Source: Pseudoduganella ginsengisoli
GTDB lineage: Bacteria > Pseudomonadota > Gammaproteobacteria > Burkholderiales > Burkholderiaceae_D
Direction: 5' to 3'
NCBI RefSeq assembly: GCF_009720865.1
Contig: NZ_WNLA01000012.1
Span: 62,001 to 126,000 of the forward strand
Length of the DNA: 64,000 nt
The notes beneath the pieces are model-generated. The model was given only the letters and a program-made list of their open reading frames with translations. It was not told where the DNA came from and did no database searches. The number at the start of each line of letters is the position of its first letter. Within the stretch, counting starts at the first letter, position 1. A program made the position numbers and the translations under genes. Of this stretch, positions 1 to 9,288 are shown one piece after another.

Positions 1-1523
1 TCGGCCAGGTGCAGCGCAATGCCGCGCCGCTTCAGGCTGGCATTCCATTCGCCCAGCGCAAACAGCGCGGACGTGTCGATGGAACTGACCGCTGTCATGA
101 CCAGCACCAGATGCTGCGCCGTCGGATGGCTGCGCACTTCCTCTTCAATGCGCTCGCCCACCGCTTCCACATTGCCGAAGAACAGATTTGCATCGACCCG
201 CAGCAACAGCACGTCCGGCTGCGTTTCGGCCGGATAGCGGTCGATATTGCGGAAGTGTTCCGTGCCGGCGATCCGTCCCAGCACGGCGATATGGGGACGG
301 CTGGCGCGCCAGATCAGCGTGCCCATCGACAGCAGCACGCCCACCACCACGCCTGCCTCCACACCCAGCACCAGCACGCCGCCGCACGTGACGATCCACG
401 CGGCCGCGTCGCCGCGGTCATAGCGCCACGCGGTTTTCAGCGTACCGAGTTCCAGCATGCCCAGCACGGCCACGATAATGGTGGCAGCCAGCACGGGCAG
501 CGGCAGCAAGGCCAGCCAGCCCGTGGGCGCCACCAGCGCACCGGCCAGCAGCACGGCCGTGATGATGGACGCCAACGGCGTTTGCGCGCCCGCCGCGAAA
601 TTCACGGCGGAACGCGACAGGCTGCCCGTGACAGGGAAGCCGCCCGACATCATCGCTGCCACATTGGCCGCGCCCAGGCCGATCAATTCATGGTTGCTGA
701 CCAGCTTTTCATTGCGCTTTTGCGCCAGCGCCTGTGCAGCCGACATGCTCATCAGGAAGATCACGAAGCCGATCAGCAAACCAGGCTGCAGCAGTGCACG
801 CCAGTGCGCATGCGACAGCGCCAGATTCAGTTGCGGCAAGCCGGACGGCACGTCGCCCGCCAGTTTGACGCCCTGTTCCTGCAACTGCAGCAGCGACGCC
901 AGCGCCAGCCCGCCCAGCACGACCAGCATGGGCGCCAGCTTGGCGGCAACCCCCGCCGCGTGGGCCGGCATGCCGCAGCGCTGCAGCAACGGCTCCAGGT
1001 AGCGGCGCGCGGCAAACAGCGCGATGACGGCGCCAATGCCCAGCATGGCGCTCGGCGCATGCCAGTGCGGAAATGAAGCGCCCAGCAGCGGCTTGACCTG
1101 GCCCGCTGCAATGGCCAGCGCGCAGCCGACTGTAAAGCCGCTCATCACGGGGCGGGAAAAGAAATTCGCGAGGAAACCCAGGCGCAGCAGGCCGCACACC
1201 AGCAGCACGATGCCGCACACCAGCGCCAGCTGTGCCGCCAGCACCGAGTACAGGCCGGAACCGCCGGGGGCCAGCGGCGCCAGCACGGCGCCCGTCATCA
1301 GCGACACGATGGCCATCGGCCCCACCGATTGCGTCATCGATGAACCAAACAGCGCATAGACAATCGGTGGCAGGATACTGGCGTAAATACCGGCGACCGG
1401 CGGCAAGCCGGCCACCAGCGCATACGCCATGCCTTGGGGGATTAACATCATGGCGACAACGATGCCGGCGCCGATATCGCCAGCCAGCATGGCGCGCCGA
1501 TAGTGCTTCAGCCAGTGCAGCAT
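1..1523 (-). CDS. SulP family inorganic anion transporter with STAS domain (3' end outside window)
   Basis: Reading in from the complement of 1523, an open frame of 507 codons runs to the window edge without a stop. The product begins MLHWLKHYRRAMLAGDIGAG and continues with the SulP core: IPQGMAYALVAGLPPVAGIY, then SVGPMAIVSLMTGAVL, both typical of family transmembrane segments 1-3. The last visible residues, VSSIDTSALFALGEWN, are the core of a cytoplasmic STAS domain, so only about the last 50-60 residues are missing. SulP proteins move sulfate, bicarbonate or other anions across the inner membrane; the substrate cannot be read from the sequence. The start is the first ATG of the frame. A TetR regulator lies 62 bp upstream on the same strand and may be cotranscribed. 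Confidence 0.9.
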   Translation of the reverse strand, partial: MLHWLKHYRRAMLAGDIGAGIVVAMMLIPQGMAYALVAGLPPVAGIYASILPPIVYALFGSSMTQSVGPMAIVSLMTGAVLAPLAPGGSGLYSVLAAQLALVCGIVLLVCGLLRLGFLANFFSRPVMSGFTVGCALAIAAGQVKPLLGASFPHWHAPSAMLGIGAVIALFAARRYLEPLLQRCGMPAHAAGVAAKLAPMLVVLGGLALASLLQLQEQGVKLAGDVPSGLPQLNLALSHAHWRALLQPGLLIGFVIFLMSMSAAQALAQKRNEKLVSNHELIGLGAANVAAMMSGGFPVTGSLSRSAVNFAAGAQTPLASIITAVLLAGALVAPTGWLALLPLPVLAATIIVAVLGMLELGTLKTAWRYDRGDAAAWIVTCGGVLVLGVEAGVVVGVLLSMGTLIWRASRPHIAVLGRIAGTEHFRNIDRYPAETQPDVLLLRVDANLFFGNVEAVGERIEEEVRSHPTAQHLVLVMTAVSSIDTSALFALGEWNASLKRRGIALHLA

Positions 1524-1585
1524 AGTTCAAGCTCAAAAGCCGAAGCCTAACACGCCTTGCCGCACAGCTACAATGTACTAGGCCG

Positions 1586-2152
1586 CTAGCGGTGCAGCGT
1601 GGTGCGCACCGCGTCCAGCACTTCATTGGCTTGCGCCGCATCGGCAAACAGGCGCGCCAGCACGATTGCGCCCACCATCGCGGCATAATCGGCAATGGCC
1701 TGGCGGCGCTTTTCCTTGTCATTGGCGCCCTGCTCCAGCGGCGCAAGGATGGCCAGCTGTTCGCGCACACCCTGCGCCAGCGCATCGCGCGCAGCCGGGC
1801 CGCAGCGCGACACGTCCGCTGCCAGCGCCGTCACGGCGCAGCCCGCGCCCGGATTGTCGCAATGGCGCGGCGTCAGGTACGCATCAATAATTGCCTGGCG
1901 CGCAGCGTCCGGCGCATTGGCCACGCGCTGGCGCCACTTTTCCACCGACTGTTCCAGCGCCTTGGCGCAGGCTTCCGCCAATAAATCTTCCTTGGAACTG
2001 AAATGGCCGTAAAAGCCGCCGTGCGTGAGCCCGGCGCCCTTCATCAAGTCCGCCACGCCGATGCCGTCGTAGCCCCGTTCGCGGAACAAGGTTGCGGCGG
2101 TTTCAACGATGCGTTCGCGGTTCAGCGCCGCCTGTTCCCTGCTGACTTTCAT
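1586..2152 (-). CDS. TetR/AcrR family transcriptional regulator
   Basis: This 188-residue protein has an N-terminal TetR helix-turn-helix (residues about 10-55). Recognisable parts are RIVETAATLFRERGYDGIGV and then LTHGGFYGHFSSKEDLLAEA, the canonical turn and recognition helix. The remainder is an all-helical ligand-binding and dimerisation domain; it contains CAVTALAADV, seen in LmrA/YxaF-like TetR proteins. A GAGGGAGG ribosome binding site lies 4 bp before the ATG. The gene precedes the SulP transporter on the same strand, so the transporter is one candidate target. A dyad over its own -10 element suggests autorepression. The ligand is unknown. Confidence 0.92.
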   Translation of the reverse strand: MKVSREQAALNRERIVETAATLFRERGYDGIGVADLMKGAGLTHGGFYGHFSSKEDLLAEACAKALEQSVEKWRQRVANAPDAARQAIIDAYLTPRHCDNPGAGCAVTALAADVSRCGPAARDALAQGVREQLAILAPLEQGANDKEKRRQAIADYAAMVGAIVLARLFADAAQANEVLDAVRTTLHR

Positions 2153-2169
2153 CTGGCCTCCCTCTTTTC

Positions 2170-2197
2170 AGCATAGATTATAGTCGTAATTTATGCT
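2170..2197 (-). promoter_or_regulatory. Probable promoter/operator of the TetR gene
   Basis: Upstream of the TetR ATG, 6-bp arms AGCATA and TATGCT flank 16 bp. Read on the minus strand, that interval contains a perfect -10 hexamer TATAAT (complement of 2177-2182). A repressor bound to this dyad would cover the -10 element, which is usual for autoregulated TetR genes. Operator identity is inferred from position and symmetry only; no convincing -35 was found. Confidence 0.5.
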
Positions 2198-2208
2198 ACC
2201 CAAATGAA

Positions 2209-2230
2209 ATGGCCGGCAAATGCCGGCCAT
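2209..2230 (-). terminator. Hairpin after the GAF-GGDEF gene
   Basis: A perfect 10-bp stem (ATGGCCGGCA/TGCCGGCCAT) with a 2-nt gap lies 20 bp past the stop of the minus-strand GGDEF gene. On the minus strand it is followed by TTTCATTT, a weak T tract. It probably ends that transcript before the TetR promoter. Confidence 0.55.
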
Positions 2231-2250
2231 TCGTGCGAGTCACGGTGCGC

Positions 2251-3735
2251 TTACTGCGCCATCGCCAGTTCCACGCAATTGCGTCCTGCCCGCTTGGCGC
2301 GGTGCAGCGCCGCGTCGAGCCGTTCCAGCAGGGTGGCCGCCCCTTCCTCCGGCCCGGCTTGCGCCACGCCCAGGCTGATGGTCACGTTGTCGCAGCCCGG
2401 CAATTGGGTGTTGGCAATGGTTTCACGCAGCTTTTCCGCCAGTTTCAGCGCATCGATGGCCGCCGTGTGGGTGGCAATGATGAGGAATTCTTCACCGCGC
2501 ATGCGCACCAGCGTATCGGACGTGCGCAAGCGTTCCTGCACCGTCATTGCCACCGTGCGCAGCGCCTTGTCGCCGCAGGGGTAGCCGTAAATATCGTTGA
2601 CGGAACGGAAATTATCGATGTCGAAAGCAATCACGCCCAGCGGGATGCCATAGCGGCGCGCACGGCGGATTTCATTGTCCAGCTCCGCTTCGCCATGGCG
2701 GCGGTTGACGGCGCCCGTCAATGCGTCGGTGGTGGTGATTTGCGTCAGCTGGCCGGCCAGCGCATCGTTTTGGTGCTTCAATTCGCTCATGGCCAGGCCA
2801 AAGCTGATGAATTGCGCCAGGCTGCCAAAGCACGAGAATTGTTCGCGCGACGGGTGGATCAGGCGGTCAAACATCAGGCTGACAGCGCCCAGCACCGGGC
2901 CGCCGGCTTCACTGCGCAGCGGCAGCGCCAGCATCGTGCGCACGCCATGGTCATGCAAGCCCATGGCCAGCATCGGGTCGCCGGCTTTTTCCGGCGCATC
3001 AATCAAGACCAACTCACCCGTGCCCACCGACAGCAGCGGCGGGAACGCCTCGTGCACGGGCAATTGCAGCAACTGGTCGGTACGGCCCAGCAATTTGGCG
3101 ATGTCCAGGTGGTTGCGGGATTCCTGCGCTTCCAGCACCAGGTTGCCGCGCTCTTTCATGTGGAACAGCGCCGCATGGCGCACACCGGGGAACGTGCACA
3201 GCGCCACGCAAATCTGGCTGGCCATCAGCGACAATTCATCCATCCCGGTCAGCGCGCGCTGGACATTGCGCTGCACGGCCAGCAAGTCGCGCAACTCTTT
3301 TTCCTTGTCCAGCAATTGCTGCTGCGCGGCAGCGGCGGCATCCAGCGGCGCCGTCAGCGCATAGCTGACGGCCTGCTGCATTTCATCGCCGAGGATGGGG
3401 CTGATACGGTACGTCACCGGCCCGGCCGTCATCAATTCCGGCAGCCACGACGTCTTGCCATACGGGCACAAAACGAGCACGGGACGGCCCATGCGGGCCC
3501 GCACCAGACTGGCGGCAGCGGCCAGGTCGCCATGGTCTTCAAACCCTTCCAGGTCAATCACCATTAAATCGACTGGCTGCCGGCCCAACGCGACCATTGC
3601 AGAATCGAATGTTTCAACTAACAGCAGGCGGTTAAAAAGTTCACCGCAAGCACTTTGAAACTCGCCGCGGCGTTCGCTGGCGAGGTTCAGGAACAGGCCA
3701 ACCCGCTGGGCTTGGCCGTCGATGTCTGTCGCCAT
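2251..3735 (-). CDS. GAF-GGDEF diguanylate cyclase-like protein with degenerate RGEEF motif
   Basis: The product has 494 residues and no membrane segment. Residues 1-130 resemble a receiver fold without a convincing phosphoacceptor pocket. A coiled linker (about 135-160) leads to a GAF-like domain (about 165-315). A GGDEF domain (about 335-490) follows with DALTGAVNRR and FDIDNFRSVNDIYG. The signature at 413-417 is RGEEF instead of GG(D/E)EF, and the usual GH before the GD is replaced by GYPCGD. The metal-binding D of FDIDNF is kept. Activity is therefore uncertain: it could be a weak cyclase or a c-di-GMP/GTP-sensing relic. The ATG at 3735 has a GGGGAT sequence upstream. Confidence 0.88.
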   Translation of the reverse strand: MATDIDGQAQRVGLFLNLASERRGEFQSACGELFNRLLLVETFDSAMVALGRQPVDLMVIDLEGFEDHGDLAAAASLVRARMGRPVLVLCPYGKTSWLPELMTAGPVTYRISPILGDEMQQAVSYALTAPLDAAAAAQQQLLDKEKELRDLLAVQRNVQRALTGMDELSLMASQICVALCTFPGVRHAALFHMKERGNLVLEAQESRNHLDIAKLLGRTDQLLQLPVHEAFPPLLSVGTGELVLIDAPEKAGDPMLAMGLHDHGVRTMLALPLRSEAGGPVLGAVSLMFDRLIHPSREQFSCFGSLAQFISFGLAMSELKHQNDALAGQLTQITTTDALTGAVNRRHGEAELDNEIRRARRYGIPLGVIAFDIDNFRSVNDIYGYPCGDKALRTVAMTVQERLRTSDTLVRMRGEEFLIIATHTAAIDALKLAEKLRETIANTQLPGCDNVTISLGVAQAGPEEGAATLLERLDAALHRAKRAGRNCVELAMAQ

Positions 3736-3921
3736 GACATGATCCCCATACCGTTATAAGTATCGTATTCCAGCAGTTTGCCATAAAGTTCACAAATAGC
3801 AATATTATTTGCTCTAAAAACTACAAAAAAAGGGGCAAAACACGCGCTACGGTGCGCCTGCGCACGGTGAACAATAGCCGGTTTTTCAATACTGGCCCTT
3901 TGACGGACCACGGAGGACACC

Positions 3922-4914
3922 ATGGCGAATTCGGAAAACAAGGCAACGTCAGCCGGCAGTATGCAGCGCGACATCCAGCAGCAACAGGACCGCCGCGACC
4001 ACGCGCAGGGCCAGCAGAAGGAAAGCAAGGACGCGGTGCAGACGGGCCGCGCCGACCAGCCCAGCCCGCCGCTGCCAAGCCAACACCTGGAAAAACCCGG
4101 CCTGGAAACCGAGATGGAATTAAAGCCCCGCTTCCTCGCGCCGGATTATTGCGGCAGCGGCAAGCTGGCCGGCATGGCGGCGCTGATCACTGGCGGCGAT
4201 TCCGGCATCGGCCGCGCGGTGGCGGTCCTGTATGCACGCGAAGGCGCCGACGTTGCTATTGTTTATTTGCCGGAAGAACATGACGATGCATTGGAAACCA
4301 AGCATTTCGTGGAAGCTGAGGGCCAGACGTGCCTGCTGATCCCCGGCGACGTGCGCGATCCTGTGTTTTGCAAAAACGCCGTGGAGCGCACCATTGCCAA
4401 CCTCGGCAAGCTAGACATTCTCGTCAACAATGCCGCGTTCCAGGAACATGCCGGTTCGCTGGCGGATTTGTCGGAAGAACGGTTCGACTTGACGATGAAA
4501 ACCAATATCTATGGCTACTTCCACATGGCGAAGGCGGCGCAGCCGCATTTGCAGCGCGGCAGCGCCATCATCAACACCGGGTCCGTGGTGGGACTGAAAG
4601 GTTCCAGCCACCTGCTCGACTATTCAACCACCAAGGGTGCGATCCACGCGTTCACGATGTCGCTGGCGTCGAACTTGCTGGACAAGGGTATCCGCGTCAA
4701 TGCCGTGGCGCCCGGGCCGGTGTGGACGCCGCTGAACCCGGCCGACCAGTCACCGGAAAAAATCCGCGAATTCGGCGCCAGCACGGACATGAAGCGGCCC
4801 GCCCAGCCGGAAGAATTGTCGCCCGCCTACGTCTTCCTGGCGGCGCCCTGCTGTTCCAGCTACATCACAGGCATCGTGCTGCCGGTAACGGGCAGCGTCG
4901 GCGGAGGAGCGTGA
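3922..4914 (+). CDS. SDR family oxidoreductase (YghA/YhdF type)
   Basis: This 330-residue short-chain dehydrogenase has a hydrophilic Gln/Lys-rich N-terminal extension of about 80 residues. The Rossmann motif is ITGGDSGIGRAVAVLYAREG (TGxxxGIG), followed by ILVNNAAFQEH (NNAA) and the catalytic Ser of NTGSVVGLKG. YSTTKGAIHAF supplies the Y-x-x-x-K pair. NAVAPGPVWTPL completes the cofactor site. The extended N-terminus is typical of the YghA/YhdF branch. GGAGG lies 6 bp before the ATG. The stop is one base before the Ku start, so the two genes are probably cotranscribed. The substrate is unknown; family members act on small carbonyls or alcohols. Confidence 0.93.
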   Translation: MANSENKATSAGSMQRDIQQQQDRRDHAQGQQKESKDAVQTGRADQPSPPLPSQHLEKPGLETEMELKPRFLAPDYCGSGKLAGMAALITGGDSGIGRAVAVLYAREGADVAIVYLPEEHDDALETKHFVEAEGQTCLLIPGDVRDPVFCKNAVERTIANLGKLDILVNNAAFQEHAGSLADLSEERFDLTMKTNIYGYFHMAKAAQPHLQRGSAIINTGSVVGLKGSSHLLDYSTTKGAIHAFTMSLASNLLDKGIRVNAVAPGPVWTPLNPADQSPEKIREFGASTDMKRPAQPEELSPAYVFLAAPCCSSYITGIVLPVTGSVGGGA

Positions 4915-4915
4915 C

Positions 4916-5872
4916 ATGGCGGCCCGCTCCCTGTGGAAAGGCGCCATCAGTTTCGGCCTGGTGCACATCCCCGTCGACTTGCACTCGGCGGTACAAGACC
5001 ATGACCTGGATTTGACCATGCTGGACCGGCGCGACTTTTCCCCGATCGGGTTCAAGCGCTACAACAAAACCACGGGCAAGGATGTGGCGTGGGACGACAT
5101 CGTCAAGGGCTATGAATACCAGGATGGCGAATACGTGGTGCTGTCGGATGAAGATTTAAAGCAGGCCAACGTGGAAGCCACGCAAACCATCGACATCCTG
5201 TCGTTCGTGCCGGCGGCGGATATCCCGCTGACGTATTACGACACGCCGTATTACCTGACGCCGGGCCGTGGCGGCGACAAGGTCTATGCGCTGTTGCGGG
5301 AAACCTTGCGCAAGGCGGACCGCGTCGCCATCGCCACCGTCGTGATCCGCGTGCGCCAGCACTTGTGCGCATTGCTGTGCGAGGGCGACAGCATCATCCT
5401 CAACACGCTGCGCTTCCCCGATGAAATCAAGGATACGGAAGAATTGAAATTGCCGGCCCGTTCGCTGAAGTCCACCGGCATCACGGACAAGGAAATGCAG
5501 ATGGCGCTGTCGCTGGTCGATGGCATGACGGAAGACTGGGACCCGTCGCAATACCACGATACGTACCGCGAAGACGTGCTGGAACTGGTCAAGCGCAAGA
5601 TCAAGGCCAAGCAGACCAAGACCATCACGGAAGCGGCGCCCGAGAAGAAACAGCGCTCGGCAGCGAAAGTCGTGGATCTGGTGGCGCTGCTGCAGCAAAG
5701 CCTGGCCGGTGGCGCCAGCAAGCGGGGCAAGGCGGCCAACGATGAAGAAGAGGACGATGAGGAAGCAAAAGAGCCGGTCAAGCGGCGCACCGCGGTAAAG
5801 AAACCTGCGGCGCGCAAGACTGCCGCCAAGAGCCCTCGGACCGCATCGAAAACCGCGCGGAAAGCTGCGTAG
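4916..5872 (+). CDS. ku: Prokaryotic Ku, non-homologous end-joining protein
   Basis: The 318-residue protein opens with RSLWKGAISFGLVHIPVDLH, the hallmark start of bacterial Ku. The beta-barrel bridge region follows (DIVKGYEYQDGEYVVLSDED). The core ends near residue 250. The C-terminal ~60 residues are a low-complexity Lys/Ala/Arg tail preceded by an acidic stretch (DEEEDDEE); such tails bind DNA in other bacterial Ku proteins. Ku homodimers encircle broken DNA ends and recruit LigD, which is encoded convergently just downstream. The ATG follows the SDR stop by one base, and GGAGGAGCG inside the end of that gene serves as ribosome binding site. Confidence 0.97.
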   Translation: MAARSLWKGAISFGLVHIPVDLHSAVQDHDLDLTMLDRRDFSPIGFKRYNKTTGKDVAWDDIVKGYEYQDGEYVVLSDEDLKQANVEATQTIDILSFVPAADIPLTYYDTPYYLTPGRGGDKVYALLRETLRKADRVAIATVVIRVRQHLCALLCEGDSIILNTLRFPDEIKDTEELKLPARSLKSTGITDKEMQMALSLVDGMTEDWDPSQYHDTYREDVLELVKRKIKAKQTKTITEAAPEKKQRSAAKVVDLVALLQQSLAGGASKRGKAANDEEEDDEEAKEPVKRRTAVKKPAARKTAAKSPRTASKTARKAA

Positions 5873-5967
5873 GGCCGTTTCTACGAAACCGCCGTGCATG
5901 CCGCCGTACATGCGTCAGCGTGGCACAATCAATGCCTCGGCGGCTCCGCGGATTTATAAAATCTGCG

Positions 5968-8541
5968 CTACGGTTCAAACCCCAGCTTTTTCATCGCCGC
6001 AGCCAGCCCCACCGCGCTGTCCGCATAATCAGCCCACGGCCCATTGCCCACATCGAGGCGCGTATGTGCATTGTGCACGGTCCACTGCGCCCCGCCCTTC
6101 AGCGTATCCAGCTCATCCCACGCGACCGGCACGGAAATTCCCAGCCCTGGCCGCGCACGCACCGACCACGCGCAGGCCGTCGTCGCGCCGCGGCCATTGC
6201 GCAGGTAATCGACGAAGATTTTCCCCACGCGGTTTTGGGGCCCGCTCTTGAACGCAAACCGGTCCGGCAACGTGTGTGCAATGCGGTCCACGATCGCCTG
6301 GGAAAAAGCCTTCACGGCATCCCAGCCGTAGTGCGGCTTCACCGGCACCACCACGTGCAAGCCCTTGCCGCCGCTGGTTTTCAGGAATGCCGGCAAACCC
6401 AGTTCGTCAAGGAACGCATGCACCAGCTGCGCAGCTTCCTGCATTTGCGCCCATGCGACACCCTCGCCCGGGTCCAGGTCAAAGACCATGCGGTTCGGCT
6501 TTTCATAGCTGCGCGCCGTGGCGTTTTGCGTATGGATTTCCAGCACGTTCCACTGCGCGGCCCACAGCAAGCCCTGTTGATCGCCCACCGCCAGCATGGC
6601 CGGGTGGCCCGGGTCCAGCTTGGGGTTCAACAGTTTCAAGCCGGGCATTTTCGTGACGTCCGCATGCTTCTGGAAAAACAGCTCGCCCCCCACGCCGGCC
6701 GGCGCACGCACCAGCGCCACGGGGCGGTCCTGCAAATGCTCCATCATCAGGCTGCCGACCAGCGCGTAATAGCGCACCACGTCAATCTTGTGCGCGCCGC
6801 TGGCCTTATCAATCACGCGGTCTGGATTCGTCACTTTGACGTCTTCAGGCAAATTGCCCTGCAGCGCGGGGGCGTCCGCCTTGCCGCGCTTGCGGGCAGG
6901 CGCGGCGTCGTGCGCGAGGTCTTCCACGTGGGCCGGCTGTTCGCGCGTGATGGCGCGGGGCGGCTTGTCCGCGCGCAGCCCCTGGAACACGGCGTGCCGG
7001 ATCGAACCGTCGCGCGTCCATTCGCCAAAACTGACTTCCGCCACCAGCTGGGGCCGGACCCAGTGCGCTTTCTTGCCGATTTTCCGGCCGGGGGCAAACG
7101 GGCTGCTGCCGGTTGCCAGTTTGTCGAGCTGCGCCCGCAATACCTGCAAATTTTCCGCCTTGAAGCCACTGCCCACATTGCCCGCATAATGCAGCGCGCC
7201 ATCCTTATCCTGTACGCCCAGCAGCAGCGAGCCGATGCCCTGGCGCGACCCTTTCGGATCCGTATAGCCGCCAATCACAAATTCCTGCCGCTGCCCGCAT
7301 TTCAGCTTGATCCAGTCCGGCGTGCGGCGGGATACATACGTGGAATCCCTGCGCTTGCCGATGATGCCTTCGAGTCCCATCTTGCACGCGGCCGCCACCA
7401 TATCGGCAGGCGGCGCATCGAGTTCCGCGCTGTAGCGCACTGTGTCGCTGGGCCGGTCTTTCAGTACCGCATACAGCAATTCGCGCCGCTGCGCGAGCGG
7501 TACGCCGCGCAAGTCATGGCCATCGAGGTACGGCGCATCAAACACGAAATACACGATGCTGCCATTGCGCGCTTCGTCAAACGCTTGCTGCAGCAAACCG
7601 AAATCGGGCCGGCCGTTCTGGTCATGGACAACGATTTCGCCGTCATACCAGCCTTTGGGCAGCTGCATTTTTTCCAGCGCCGCGCGCAGCGGCTCCAGCT
7701 TGCCGGTCCAGTCATTGCCGTTGCGGGTGATCAGCTGGATGCCTTTGCCATCGATGCGGGCCAGGATGCGGTAGCCGTCGAATTTGATTTCAAACAGCCA
7801 GTTGTCCGGGTCCGGCGGCGGCCCGTCGACCAGCGTGGCCAGCGGCGGCGCCAGCGTGGCCGGCAAACGGGCCTTGGGCAAGGCCGCCGCCTCCGGTGCG
7901 GCTTCCACAGCAGGTTTGGCCGCCGCACGGCGCGCCTTGCCCGCGGCGCCCGCGCTTTTCACCCGCGCCCCCTTGGCTGGCGGCGCGCCCGGCATCCCCA
8001 GCGCCTTGACGCTGTCGGGCATTTCATCGACCACGGAAAATTCGTCCGCAGGCTTCGCATAATCATCTTTTTCCTTGATCAGCAGCCAGGCCGGCTGCTT
8101 TTCGCCCCGGTCTTTCATGCGCACCAGCGCCCAGCGGCCCTGCATCTTATGGCCGTGCAGCGTGAATTTCAGGTTGCCGTCGCGATAGCCCTGGTGCGGA
8201 TTGCCGTCCGGCTGCCACGTGCCCCGGTCCCAAATGATGACTTTCCCGGCGCCATACTGGTGCTCGGGTATCGTCCCTTCGAATTCGTTATAGGCAATCG
8301 GATGGTCTTCCACCTGCACAGCCATGCGCTTGTCGTGCGGGTCATAGCTGGGCCCTTTCGGCACTGCCCAGCTTTTCATGGCGCCTTCCAGTTCCAGCCG
8401 GAAGTCATAGTGCAGCCGCGACGCCCAGTGTTTCTGGATCACGAACGCACGCTGCTCGCCGCCCTCCTTGCCGCCTTCGGCAGGTTCCGGCGTGATATTG
8501 AAATTCCGCTTGGCTTTATAGGTTTTCAGTGGGTCGCGCAT
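5968..8541 (-). CDS. ligD: ATP-dependent DNA ligase LigD (phosphoesterase-ligase-polymerase)
   Basis: The 857-residue protein has all three LigD modules in the Pseudomonas order. The 3'-phosphoesterase (about 30-150) carries H38, H44 and D46 in QKHWASRLHYDFRLE. After a basic Ala-rich linker comes the adenylating ligase with EIKFDGYR (nucleophile Lys253) and an OB fold to about 540. The C-terminal archaeo-eukaryotic primase-like polymerase (about 575-857) has MVFDLDPGEG with the metal-binding DxD and GKGLHVVVPV. It processes, fills and seals ends presented by Ku. The gene converges with ku across 95 bp. No clear Shine-Dalgarno precedes the ATG. Confidence 0.97.
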   Translation of the reverse strand: MRDPLKTYKAKRNFNITPEPAEGGKEGGEQRAFVIQKHWASRLHYDFRLELEGAMKSWAVPKGPSYDPHDKRMAVQVEDHPIAYNEFEGTIPEHQYGAGKVIIWDRGTWQPDGNPHQGYRDGNLKFTLHGHKMQGRWALVRMKDRGEKQPAWLLIKEKDDYAKPADEFSVVDEMPDSVKALGMPGAPPAKGARVKSAGAAGKARRAAAKPAVEAAPEAAALPKARLPATLAPPLATLVDGPPPDPDNWLFEIKFDGYRILARIDGKGIQLITRNGNDWTGKLEPLRAALEKMQLPKGWYDGEIVVHDQNGRPDFGLLQQAFDEARNGSIVYFVFDAPYLDGHDLRGVPLAQRRELLYAVLKDRPSDTVRYSAELDAPPADMVAAACKMGLEGIIGKRRDSTYVSRRTPDWIKLKCGQRQEFVIGGYTDPKGSRQGIGSLLLGVQDKDGALHYAGNVGSGFKAENLQVLRAQLDKLATGSSPFAPGRKIGKKAHWVRPQLVAEVSFGEWTRDGSIRHAVFQGLRADKPPRAITREQPAHVEDLAHDAAPARKRGKADAPALQGNLPEDVKVTNPDRVIDKASGAHKIDVVRYYALVGSLMMEHLQDRPVALVRAPAGVGGELFFQKHADVTKMPGLKLLNPKLDPGHPAMLAVGDQQGLLWAAQWNVLEIHTQNATARSYEKPNRMVFDLDPGEGVAWAQMQEAAQLVHAFLDELGLPAFLKTSGGKGLHVVVPVKPHYGWDAVKAFSQAIVDRIAHTLPDRFAFKSGPQNRVGKIFVDYLRNGRGATTACAWSVRARPGLGISVPVAWDELDTLKGGAQWTVHNAHTRLDVGNGPWADYADSAVGLAAAMKKLGFEP

Positions 8542-8614
8542 AACAGCGATGCTACTGCCGCTTGCGGCAACCCACGGTTAGCCAGCTAACACAGCCGCGC
8601 TGGGCCTGGCTTGG

Positions 8615-9085
8615 TTACTTGCCTTTGTAAATCCCCGCGGCAAGGTAGACGTCATCGACGCGTTCAATGTACGTGCTCTTCTGTTCCAGCTGCCCCGTCT
8701 TGGCATTGGGCCACTTGTAGTCGACCCAGCCCTTGCCTTCCTTGCTGTTGGCCACGTCACGGAATTTCTGCACGAAATTCACGCCATCGACGTCGCGCAT
8801 ATCACCCAGTGTCTTGCCCACCATTTTTGCATTGGCGCCATGGGCAATCAGGGCGCCGCCCGCCGCTGGCGACATGAACAGGTACAAATCCTTCTCCTGG
8901 AACATGGGCGAACGGCTATTGATTTCCGCCGCCAGCTTTTCCTTGCCATTGGCCTTATAAAATGCCGCACCTTTCTTGACCAGTGCTACCGCTTCTTCGG
9001 CCGTGCCGCGCTCCTGCGCCATTGCCAGCGCGGGCGCCGCCACGCACACTGCCACGGCAACAGAACGTAGCCATTTTTCTACCAT
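8615..9085 (-). CDS. Periplasmic single-Cache-domain protein
   Basis: The 156-residue product starts with a signal peptide ending near ALAMAQ (about residue 24). The rest is a single Cache-like sensor fold containing FMSPAAGGALIAHGANAKMV, VNFVQKFRDVA and GKGWVDYKWPNAKTGQLEQK, followed by a final strand YLAAGIYKG. Stand-alone secreted Cache proteins bind small molecules, but the ligand cannot be read here. It is divergent from a periplasmic solute-binding-like gene, so both may belong to a sensing function. The length matches related 150-160-residue proteins. Confidence 0.82.
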   Translation of the reverse strand: MVEKWLRSVAVAVCVAAPALAMAQERGTAEEAVALVKKGAAFYKANGKEKLAAEINSRSPMFQEKDLYLFMSPAAGGALIAHGANAKMVGKTLGDMRDVDGVNFVQKFRDVANSKEGKGWVDYKWPNAKTGQLEQKSTYIERVDDVYLAAGIYKGK

Positions 9086-9288
9086 GATTGTCTCCCTAGC
9101 ACGTTGTTATGATTGTTAAACAGCAAAACTGGCTGCTTCATACTATGGCGTGTGGAGAACTATCGCAAGCAATGCATCAGCAAATGGCGCGTAGCGGCAA
9201 CAGCTGGGGCCGTTACGCCGCAGCCAGTGTTGCCCACTACCGTCCCGCACCTTATATTGCTATCAATAATCAATCAATTGGAGGCGGT

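Noticed and set aside
709..1785. Minus-strand frame of 358 codons spanning the TetR/SulP junction
   Set aside because: Arg/Ala-rich shadow; the SulP and TetR frames contain clear family motifs over the same bases.
5920..8589. Forward-strand frame of 889 codons opposite LigD
   Set aside because: His/Arg/Gln-rich antisense shadow; LigD motifs are complete on the minus strand.
9109..9288. Upstream 60-codon extension of the solute-binding-like gene
   Set aside because: No ribosome binding site and not protein-like; GGAGG and a signal peptide support the start at 9289.
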